This document shows positions 1 to 6,004 of a stretch of 9,891 bases of DNA, piece by piece. The stretch is from Clostridia bacterium (GTDB taxonomy: Bacteria > Bacillota > Clostridia > Oscillospirales > CAG-272). The stretch lies in contig JAFQOC010000371.1 in assembly GCA_017420845.1 (NCBI GenBank), positions 1 to 9,891 on the forward strand, written 5' to 3'. Numbering within the stretch: the stretch's first letter is position 1; each line of letters starts with the position of its first letter. Under the pieces are notes generated by a model. The model saw nothing but the letters and a program-made list of their open reading frames with translations, made no database searches and was not told the origin of the DNA. A program made the translations under genes and the position numbers.

Positions 1-1752
1 AGCGGGCTTCTCCACGGGAGCGGAGGCGGGGGTGCCATCATCAATAATGACCAGGCTGCCCCACTTGGGGAACACGTGAGTGCCGTCGAAGGGCAGGAGA
101 TCGCCGGTAGCGGGATCCATGATCTTGCCGCCGCAGGTGAACTTGGCCACCTGCTCCTCGTCGGTGGAGTTGACGAAGTAGCGCATGGTGAAGCCCTCGG
201 CGGGGAACTCGCGGAAGATGTAGGTGACGTTGGGATTGTCGATGATGGGATCGGCCTCGATCTCGTCGGCGGTGACGATCAGACCACCGTTTGCCTTGTA
301 CTCCTCCAGGAGCTTGTTGGTATTGGGCAGGAAGGCGATGTGGGGAGGAATAACGATCTTGTTGTAGCGCATCTCGCCGATGACCAGTTCCTTCCCTTCC
401 ACGCGGCCGTGACGCTCCATGAGGATCTCGTCGCCCAGATGGTACAGCACGTGCTTGGCGTCCAGAGCGGACATGACCTTCAAGAGCTCCTCATTGTAGT
501 AGTTCAGGTTCTCATTTGCCTTGTCATCGTAGCAGATCCAGGCCGAGGTCTGGGTGTGCATGACCAGGGTGTTCACCTTGATCTCACCCTCGGCCAGAAG
601 CATACCGATGCGGCTCATGGCATCGTTGAAGACCTTGTAGTCGGCCCACCAGGGCTGCTGGCAGTACATGGCCGGAGGATAGTCGCGCTTACGGATACCG
701 CGCAGGGAGTAGCCCTCCAGGTGCTGGCACATGAGGTTGACACCGCGGACCATCATCCACTCGTAGTTGCGCTTCAGCTCGTCGTGGCCCACGTTGTGAC
801 CGCAGAGGGCGAAGGTCTCGGACAGGACCTGCTTCTTACCGGTCTGGGCGGCGGCGGAGCAGAGCTGGGCCATGGTGAGGCAATGGAAGATGGGACGGCA
901 GAGCCAGTCCATACCGGGGATGGTGAGGTACTCGTAGTGGGGCATACAAGCGCCGTTGGAGGTCAGCTGGGCGTGGAAGGACTCCTCCAGCACCATGTGA
1001 CCGGTGAAACCGAGATCATGGGCCACGCACCAATCGTAGATCTGCTTCATGAAGTTCTTGGAGAACAATTCCGTCACCAGCTTCCAGAAGCGCATACGGG
1101 TGACCTGATAGTCCCCGCGGGCCACGAACAGCTCGATGAGGTGGTCGTAGATGGGCTCGCCGTAGGCGCGCTCATACTCGGCGGGAAGGATGAAGCTCCA
1201 CGGAATACCGTTACGGGAGATTTGGGGCTCGTCGGTGAAGAAGCCGTCGAAGCCTGAGCCGTACTTGGCGTAGTAGGGCTCGTAGATCTCGTTGATAAAG
1301 TCGGCAATGACCTCGCCGTCCAGGGTGTCCACGTAGAAGGGGTTGACGTCGTAGTAGAAGCAGTAGTTCTCAAAGCAGCAGATGATGTTGTCGCCCTTGG
1401 GATCCTCCAGATCGGGGGTGAAGGTGCGGACACGGAGGTACTTCTGCTGGTACTTGATGCCCTTGCCGTTGACCACGCCGCCGCCAAAGCCCGAGGGCCA
1501 GCCGTTCTCGTCGTAGGCCCAGGCGTGCATACCCCGACGCTCGGCATCCTCCACGCAGGCGGTGACGTTCTCGAACCACTCATCCCCCATGTACTCGGTC
1601 TGCAAACCGCCGCGGGCGTGCATGAAGAAGCCGCCGATGCCGACGTCGTCCATGAGCCCCACCTGCCGCAGGGTCTCGGGGACGTTCAGCTTCTCGTTCC
1701 ACGACCAAAAAGGTACGGGACGGTACTTTTTGTCGATGTTTTTGAAATCCAT
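1..1752 (-). CDS. GH106-like glycoside hydrolase, cytoplasmic, 3' end beyond window
   Basis: The frame stays open for 584 codons from ATG at 1752 to the left edge, so the C-terminus is missing. The start is set by AGGAGA eight bases upstream and by the N-terminal motif RPVPFWSWNEKL at residues 11-22. Next comes GIGGFFMHARGGL (38-50) and AYDENGWPSG (79-88), a pattern I associate with Clostridia proteins annotated as glycosyl hydrolase or alpha-L-rhamnosidase (GH106-related). Acidic residues in conserved-looking settings are E175 (FTDEPQ) and E312 (LSETFALCGH); they are candidate catalytic groups by inference. Residues about 390-500 resemble the flavodoxin/amidotransferase-like domain that follows the barrel in such enzymes, and a beta-rich part begins near 510. 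There is no signal peptide or lipobox, so it should act in the cytoplasm on imported oligosaccharides. The substrate (rhamnoside or other) cannot be read from the sequence. The start lies 30 bases after the GIY-YIG gene. Confidence 0.8.
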   Translation of the reverse strand, partial: MDFKNIDKKYRPVPFWSWNEKLNVPETLRQVGLMDDVGIGGFFMHARGGLQTEYMGDEWFENVTACVEDAERRGMHAWAYDENGWPSGFGGGVVNGKGIKYQQKYLRVRTFTPDLEDPKGDNIICCFENYCFYYDVNPFYVDTLDGEVIADFINEIYEPYYAKYGSGFDGFFTDEPQISRNGIPWSFILPAEYERAYGEPIYDHLIELFVARGDYQVTRMRFWKLVTELFSKNFMKQIYDWCVAHDLGFTGHMVLEESFHAQLTSNGACMPHYEYLTIPGMDWLCRPIFHCLTMAQLCSAAAQTGKKQVLSETFALCGHNVGHDELKRNYEWMMVRGVNLMCQHLEGYSLRGIRKRDYPPAMYCQQPWWADYKVFNDAMSRIGMLLAEGEIKVNTLVMHTQTSAWICYDDKANENLNYYNEELLKVMSALDAKHVLYHLGDEILMERHGRVEGKELVIGEMRYNKIVIPPHIAFLPNTNKLLEEYKANGGLIVTADEIEADPIIDNPNVTYIFREFPAEGFTMRYFVNSTDEEQVAKFTCGGKIMDPATGDLLPFDGTHVFPKWGSLVIIDDGTPASAPVEKPA

Positions 1753-1781
1753 GCTATATTCTCCTATCAAAAAAATTCAAA

Positions 1782-1811
1782 ATTATACGCCGAGTCTGTT
1801 GCGAATGGCAC
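1782..1811 (-). promoter_or_regulatory. Putative sigma-A promoter of the GH106-like gene
   Basis: On the minus strand, GTGCCA (1811-1806, 4 of 6 to consensus) is followed after 18 bases by a perfect TATAAT (1787-1782). The -10 box contains the TAA stop codon of the GIY-YIG gene. It would give a leader of roughly 20-25 bases with the AGGAGA ribosome binding site (1760-1765). The -35 box is weak, so read-through from upstream is also possible. Confidence 0.45.
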
Positions 1812-2454
1812 TCAGCCATTCCCCCTTATATTTGAAATAGTAGGGTCCCGCAACATTATACTTAACGTTCAGCATTTTGGCTGCAAACGATGTCAGCGAG
1901 TACTCTTTTCCATCATACTCGATATGCTTGCTGTCCAGCACTTTGCATTTGATTCCCGAGGGCTTTTGCATACTATACCAGAATTCAACCTCTTCGCCAG
2001 GCTCGATATGAACCAAGTCGAAAGAAAACGGCACCAATCGTTCCTTGGCAATTTCCTTGACTTCTTTGGCAGTTTCCTCAGCCTCGGCTTGCTTTTTGTC
2101 GGGTTCGATCTTCACAAGCAGATCTGTTGTTCCATGAATCTCCGCCATAGCTTCAAACATGAGGTACGCATCCTCGGCACTCATGGCGTAAAACTCGCGA
2201 ACACGCCTTTTGCCGTCCACATTGTCAATGGAACGGAGAGCGGGATTGATGCGATCGATCATTTCATGAATCTTCAAATCAGTCAATCTTGCTTTTACGG
2301 CGTATGTTGCGTACACACGAAAAGCAAACGGCGTACATTCGGTACGGTTCAGCTCCGATAGTCTGCGGTCAATATCATCTGCGTATCCGATCTTTACATA
2401 TTCAGGGAAGGAGGGATTCGTGAGTATGTAGATGACCCCTTTGTTTTCACTCAT
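1783..2454 (-). CDS. GIY-YIG (T5orf172-type) protein with RAMA/DUF4357-like C-terminal domain
   Basis: 223 residues, with the start at ATG 2454 supported by AAAAGGAG nine bases upstream. An in-frame extension to 2655 exists, but it reads through the palindromic repeat and is not protein-like. Residues 6-37 match the T5orf172 branch of the GIY-YIG fold: GVIYILTNPSFPEYVKIGYA, with Y9 as the GIY tyrosine, V-K-I-G in place of Y-I-G, and R30/R31 as candidate catalytic arginines. DLKIH (59-63) sits where the family usually has E-x-x-x-H, so Asp may replace the metal-binding Glu. REFY (86-89) matches the family's RE-W/F-F motif. A charged helical linker (about 117-139) leads to residues 140-223, whose pattern (IEPGEEVEF, YDGKEYSLTSFAAKML, YKGEWLSAIRNRL) resembles RAMA/DUF4357-type modified-DNA-reader domains. 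That second assignment is inference. It is a cytoplasmic, probably DNA-binding protein. Its GC looks lower than its neighbours, which fits horizontal acquisition. Whether it is an active nuclease is unknown. Confidence 0.85.
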   Translation of the reverse strand: MSENKGVIYILTNPSFPEYVKIGYADDIDRRLSELNRTECTPFAFRVYATYAVKARLTDLKIHEMIDRINPALRSIDNVDGKRRVREFYAMSAEDAYLMFEAMAEIHGTTDLLVKIEPDKKQAEAEETAKEVKEIAKERLVPFSFDLVHIEPGEEVEFWYSMQKPSGIKCKVLDSKHIEYDGKEYSLTSFAAKMLNVKYNVAGPYYFKYKGEWLSAIRNRLGV

Positions 2455-2838
2455 TTGATATGCTCCTTTTCGGTGGCAAATCACCGTTGTTGTAGGGGAG
2501 GGTTCTCCCCTCCCGAGAGAAAGATAACGATATTTGGGGAATAGCGGGAGGGGAAACCCCTCCCCTACGGCAAGGAAAGTATCAGCCGATAACCTTCTCC
2601 CGCCCCTCCGGATCACTCTGACTCGGACGGGGCTGTCACATTTGACAGTCATCACAGGCTCGGCGGCGGCATCCTCTCCGGCCTCACAGCAGAGATCTGC
2701 GAGCTCTCCGCCGAAGGCGTGCTTTCCACGCCGTGCGTATTCTCTGCTTTCATAGTCAGAAAGGGACTATGAGTCACGTAGGGATGGGGCGCAGAAAAGA
2801 AAGCCGTTGACGAGGTAATGCTTGCCCGGGGCGACTCC
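2455..2838. other. Gene-free interval between metY and the GIY-YIG gene
   Basis: 384 bases without a convincing gene. It contains the inverted-repeat element at 2492-2568 and three small hairpins: CGGTG/CACCG (2471-2475 with 2482-2486, next to the GIY-YIG ribosome binding site), CTGTCA/TGACAG with a four-base loop (2633-2638 with 2643-2648), and CATAGTC/GACTATG (2751-2757 with 2765-2771). None is followed by a T-run, so none is a clear terminator for metY. The plus strand from about 2590 to 2772 has an open frame without a start codon or ribosome binding site (it ends TGA at 2770-2772). It could be a decayed gene piece or chance. No clear promoter for the GIY-YIG gene was seen. Confidence 0.6.
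2492..2568. repeat. Short inverted-repeat (MITE/REP-like) palindromic element, 77 bp
   Basis: The first 23 bases (2492-2514, starting GTAGGGGAGGG) and the last 23 (2546-2568, ending CCCTCCCCTAC) are inverted copies matching at 21 of 23 positions. Each arm is also nearly self-complementary, with GGGGAGGG facing CCCCTCCC, so each can fold on its own and the two can also pair with each other. A 31-base AT-richer core separates them. There is no coding capacity. Such G-rich palindromic units occur in many copies between genes in some Clostridia, but only one copy is visible here, so dispersed status is inference. No target-site duplication is obvious. Confidence 0.65.
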
Positions 2839-4113
2839 TTAGGCTCTCAGCGCTTGATCCAGATCTGCCAGGATATCCTCGATGTTTTCAATACCGATGG
2901 ACAGTCTGACCTGCTCGGGCTTGACACCGCAGGCCTCCAGCTGGGCGTCGGTAAGCTGGCGGTGGGTGGTGGAGGCGGGGTGCAGGGCGCAGGAGCGGGC
3001 GTCGGCCACGTGGACCACGATATTCATGAGCTTGAGGTTGTTGAGGAATTTGCAAGCGGCGGCGCGGCCACCCTTGATGCCCACCGAAATGACGCCGCAG
3101 GCACCCTTGGAGAGGTACTTCTTAGCCAGATCGTACTGGGAGTTGCCGGGGAGCAGGGGGTAATCTACCCAGTCCACACATTCGTGGCTCTCCAGGAACT
3201 GGGCCACGGCCAGAGCGTTGGCGCAATGGCGCTCCATGCGAAGAGCCAGAGTCTCCAGACCAAGGTTCAAGAGGAAGGCGGCCATGGGGGACATGGTGTT
3301 GCCCATGTCGCGGAGCATCTGGACTCTGGCCTTGGTGACGTAGGCGGCGGGGCCGAAGGACTCGGTGTAGACCACGCCGTGGTAGGAGTCGTCGGGGGTG
3401 GTCAGCTCGGGGTAGCGGCCGTCCACCGACCAGTCGAACTTACCGCTGTCCACGATACAGCCGCCCACCACAGTGGCGTGGCCGTCCATGTACTTGGTGG
3501 TGGAGTGGGTGACGATGTCACAGCCATACTCGAAGGGACGGCAGAGGATGGGGGTGGCAAAGGTATTATCCACCACCAGAGGCATACCGTGCTTGTGGGC
3601 GAGATTGGCGTATCTTTCAATATCGAAGACCACCAGAGCGGGGTTGGCCACGGTCTCGCCGAAGATCATGCGGGTGTTCTCGTCCATCATGGCCTCGATC
3701 TCTTCGTCGGTCATGTCGGGGGTGGCGAAGCGGACCTCAATGCCCATCTTCTTGAGGGTGACGGCGAAGAGGTTGACGGTGCCGCCGTAGATGGAGGCCA
3801 GGGAAATGATGTTCTGACCGGCGGAGGTGATATTCAGCACGGCGGTAAGGTTGGCGGCCTGACCCGAGGACACCAGCATAGCACCCACGCCCCCCTCCAT
3901 CTCGGCGATCTTGGCCTCCACGCACTCCAGCGTGGGGTTGGAAATGCGGGAATACATGTGGCCGCCCACCTTCAGATCAAAGAGGTCGCCCAAATGCTCG
4001 GCGGAATCGTACTTGTAGGTGGTGCTCTGGTAGATGGGCAGGGTTCTGGCCTCGCCGTTGCCGGGCTTGTAGCCGCCTTGTACGCAAAGAGTTTCAAGCT
4101 TGTAGTTGGACAT
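2839..4113 (-). CDS. metY: O-acetylhomoserine aminocarboxypropyltransferase (O-acetylhomoserine sulfhydrylase)
   Basis: A PLP enzyme of the Cys/Met metabolism family that makes homocysteine from O-acetylhomoserine and sulfide (or methionine from methanethiol) in the cytoplasm. The 424-residue length fits MetY rather than the roughly 380-residue cystathionine gamma-synthases and lyases. K207 in HSTTKYMDGHAT is the Schiff-base lysine; D182 (VVDNTFATP) is the residue expected to hold the PLP ring nitrogen; Y54 and R56 in MYSRISNP are the phosphate-binding pair supplied by the neighbouring subunit; R403 (VRLSIGIE) is the expected substrate-carboxylate arginine. The segment at about 250-305 (FGPAAYVTKARVQMLRD, ETLALRMERH) is typical of MetY. 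Start ATG 4113 has AGGAGA about nine bases upstream. The gene begins 54 bases after the LRR lipoprotein gene with no terminator between them. No SAM riboswitch or T-box is visible in that gap. Sequence cannot fully exclude a related specificity such as methionine gamma-lyase. Confidence 0.93.
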   Translation of the reverse strand: MSNYKLETLCVQGGYKPGNGEARTLPIYQSTTYKYDSAEHLGDLFDLKVGGHMYSRISNPTLECVEAKIAEMEGGVGAMLVSSGQAANLTAVLNITSAGQNIISLASIYGGTVNLFAVTLKKMGIEVRFATPDMTDEEIEAMMDENTRMIFGETVANPALVVFDIERYANLAHKHGMPLVVDNTFATPILCRPFEYGCDIVTHSTTKYMDGHATVVGGCIVDSGKFDWSVDGRYPELTTPDDSYHGVVYTESFGPAAYVTKARVQMLRDMGNTMSPMAAFLLNLGLETLALRMERHCANALAVAQFLESHECVDWVDYPLLPGNSQYDLAKKYLSKGACGVISVGIKGGRAAACKFLNNLKLMNIVVHVADARSCALHPASTTHRQLTDAQLEACGVKPEQVRLSIGIENIEDILADLDQALRA

Positions 4114-4167
4114 GGTTTTGTATCTCCTGTTTGAATTTGTTTTTATGATTTTACAACGAAGAAACGG

Positions 4168-5625
4168 TCAGGGATGAACGGCGGAATCGTTCCAGCCTTT
4201 CAGCTTTTCGCAGTGGCGGAAGACCTGCTTGCCCCGGGATGTGACTCCGTCTGCCTTGAGGATCTCCAACGACCGACAGCCCGAGAAGCAGGAATTGGGC
4301 AGATGGGTGACGGTGTCGGGGAGGGTGACGTCGCCCAGGGAGAGGCAGTCCATGAAGCATTGGATCCCCAGCTCCCGCAGTCCCTGGCCCCCTTGGAAGG
4401 AGGTGAGGCGGATGCAGCCGTGGTAGGCGTCGTCCCCCAGAGAGGTGACGGTGTCGGGAAGGGTGACCGAGGACAGGGAGGTACAGCCGTAGAAGGCGCG
4501 GTGACCCACGGCGGTCACGCCCTCGGGGATGTGGACCTCACGGATGGAGGCGCACTCAAAGAAGGCGTTGGAGGGGATCTCGGTACAGCCCTCTCTCAGG
4601 GTGACCGAAATGAGGGAGGCGGGAAGATACCCGGCGGTGAAGGTGTAGTCGGAGGCGCCGAAGAGGTAGCCCAGATAAGCGGAGGACTTGGCGGGGTGTT
4701 CCCCGTTCCCGTTCTCCATAGCCTTTTGCTCCTCCTCGGTCAGGGGATAGTCGGGGGTGCATCCGCCCACGAAGGGGATGGCCAGGGCCTCCAGCTTACC
4801 GCAGCCCTCCAGCATACCCATACCCATGTAGGCCACCGAGGCGGGGAGGGACAGATTCAGCAAGAGGGAGCAGTTGGCAAAGGCGCGGGTCCCCACCCGC
4901 GTGAGGGGAAGGGAGGCGGTGTCCACGTAGGACAGGGCATCACAGCCGTAGAAGGCGAAGTCCCCGATCTCGGTCAGGGTGGCGGGGAGGGAGACCGTCT
5001 CCAGACCCCGACAGGCGTAGAAGGCGTAGTCGGGAATCGAGTCTCCCTTGGTGATGACCAGAGTGGACAGACCCGCGGGAACGGCGCCTCCGCCCGCCTC
5101 GTGGGAGGTCGCGCCGAAGAGGGCGCCGAAGAAGGGGGCTCCCTCGCAGGTGAACACGGGGGTACGCAGGGAGGTCATGGCCTTGCAGCCCTCAAAGACA
5201 CCCTTGCCGATGGCCGTCACCGTGTCGGGGATGGACACGGCCTTCAGGCTTCCGTTATTCGCGAAGGCCCCTTCAGCGATGGCCACCACGGGACTTTCGT
5301 CCAGGGTGTCGGGAATGACCACCACGATCTCGCCGCCCGTGTAGCCCGTGACGGTCACGCCGCCCTCGGTGCTCTCGTAGGTGAAATCCGAGGCGGGGGT
5401 GACGGGGGTCTCGGCAAAGAGGTTGTCCAGCCGCTGGGTATAGGGGGTGGTATCGGTGTAGGTACGGTCATCGGTGAGGTCGGGGAGGCTGATTTCGGGG
5501 AGAGTGGCGGCCTCGTCGGTGGTCAGCTCCACGTCGGTGGCGGTGTCGTTGTGACAGGCCGTGAGTCCCGCCGACAGGGACAGGGCCAGTATGGCGGCCA
5601 GGGCCGCGGACAGGTGTTTTTTCAT
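4168..5625 (-). CDS. BspA-type leucine-rich-repeat (LRR_5) surface lipoprotein
   Basis: 485 residues. The start at ATG 5625 is preferred over an ATG 33 bases upstream because AAGGAGAT precedes it and a lipoprotein signal follows at once: MKKHL, a hydrophobic stretch, then lipobox L-T-A-C with acylated C24. A Thr/Asp/Glu-rich spacer (about 25-80) leads to BspA-type repeats of roughly 23 residues from about 100 to 475. The recurring pattern is a [IV]P-D-T-V-T-x-[IL]-G strand followed by A-F-x-x-C-x-x-L, seen for example as IPDTVTAIGKGVFEGCK and LPDTVTSLGDDAYHGC. One longer insert (about residues 300-335, with TEEEQKAMENGNG) breaks the repeat rhythm. The family is known for surface adhesion and protein binding, but no partner can be named. 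The repeats are also visible in the DNA (GACGGTGTCGGG-type stretches near 4309 and 4447). It has its own promoter at 5688-5716. The C-terminus (SAVHP) has no anchor. Confidence 0.9.
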   Translation of the reverse strand: MKKHLSAALAAILALSLSAGLTACHNDTATDVELTTDEAATLPEISLPDLTDDRTYTDTTPYTQRLDNLFAETPVTPASDFTYESTEGGVTVTGYTGGEIVVVIPDTLDESPVVAIAEGAFANNGSLKAVSIPDTVTAIGKGVFEGCKAMTSLRTPVFTCEGAPFFGALFGATSHEAGGGAVPAGLSTLVITKGDSIPDYAFYACRGLETVSLPATLTEIGDFAFYGCDALSYVDTASLPLTRVGTRAFANCSLLLNLSLPASVAYMGMGMLEGCGKLEALAIPFVGGCTPDYPLTEEEQKAMENGNGEHPAKSSAYLGYLFGASDYTFTAGYLPASLISVTLREGCTEIPSNAFFECASIREVHIPEGVTAVGHRAFYGCTSLSSVTLPDTVTSLGDDAYHGCIRLTSFQGGQGLRELGIQCFMDCLSLGDVTLPDTVTHLPNSCFSGCRSLEILKADGVTSRGKQVFRHCEKLKGWNDSAVHP

Positions 5626-5687
5626 GAATGGGATCTCCTTGGAGTGTGGCCTTGGCACGGTGCACGGCCACGCATATATTCTGTATT

Positions 5688-5716
5688 AGTATAGCATAAA
5701 AGGAGGTAATTTGCAA
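5688..5716 (-). promoter_or_regulatory. Sigma-A promoter of the LRR lipoprotein gene
   Basis: On the minus strand, TTGCAA (5716-5711) and TATACT (5693-5688) are separated by exactly 17 bases, close to the consensus at both boxes. It lies about 60 bases before the start codon and just downstream of the terminator at 5739-5769, as expected for the first gene of a new transcript. Confidence 0.75.
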
Positions 5717-5738
5717 TAGGTAATGGGGAATTTGTGTC

Positions 5739-5769
5739 AAAAAACACCCCCTCGCCGCGGAGGGGGTGT
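5739..5769 (-). terminator. Rho-independent terminator, minus strand
   Basis: A perfect 10-bp stem, ACACCCCCTC at 5744-5753 paired with GAGGGGGTGT at 5760-5769, closes a six-base loop. On the minus strand it is followed by a run of T (5744-5739). It should end transcription from the cotH-like gene, whose stop lies 235 bases upstream, and it insulates the LRR promoter. Confidence 0.88.
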
Positions 5770-6004
5770 GTAGGGGAGTCAGGAGGTTTGCTCTACGGGA
5801 TCGAGGCAAACATAGTAGATATATTCCGTTATACAGCAGGTGTGCCTCGTTGGTGGTGTATCCATCCTTAATGACCCGAAAGCGGATCTTAAATATGTCT
5901 TGCCCGTGAATATAGTCTTTTTCATATATTTTTTAAAATACAATATACGATATCAACAAATCGAAGCAACGCAAATTGGCATTTCCACCACGCCGTTTTG
6001 TCGA
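5770..6004. other. AT-rich spacer after the cotH-like gene, no convincing gene
   Basis: 235 bases, clearly richer in A and T than the flanking genes (for example 5911-5960). On the minus strand a 48-codon ORF begins ATGAAAAAG at 5925 and stops at 5779, but it has no ribosome binding site. A second minus-strand frame over 5810-5925 reads like protein (IFKIRFRVIKDGYTTNEAHL) but has no start codon and is preceded by a stop. This may be a gene remnant or a long 3' untranslated region; neither can be shown from sequence alone. Confidence 0.4.

Noticed and set aside
76..1257. 393-codon plus-strand open frame opposite the GH106-like gene
   Set aside because: A shadow of the GC-rich minus-strand gene, rich in Val, Gly, Leu and His with no family motif; the minus strand carries a clear enzyme.
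1525..2361. 278-codon plus-strand open frame opposite the GIY-YIG gene and the hydrolase start
   Set aside because: It spans parts of two real minus-strand genes and matches no family I know.
2751..2771. CATAGTC/GACTATG hairpin as a terminator for metY
   Set aside because: The stem is A/T-rich, only 7 bp long, and has no T-run on the minus strand.
2818..4134. 438-codon plus-strand open frame opposite metY
   Set aside because: It lies exactly over metY with low-complexity Gly/Val/His composition; metY has all its catalytic residues.
4174..5694. 506-codon plus-strand open frame opposite the LRR lipoprotein gene
   Set aside because: A mirror of the LRR repeats, with no ribosome binding site and a Gly-rich composition.
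5769..5778. TGTAGGGGAG, the same ten bases that begin the palindromic element at 2491-2500
   Set aside because: Only the ten bases are shared and the flanking terminator differs from the element; too short to call a second copy.
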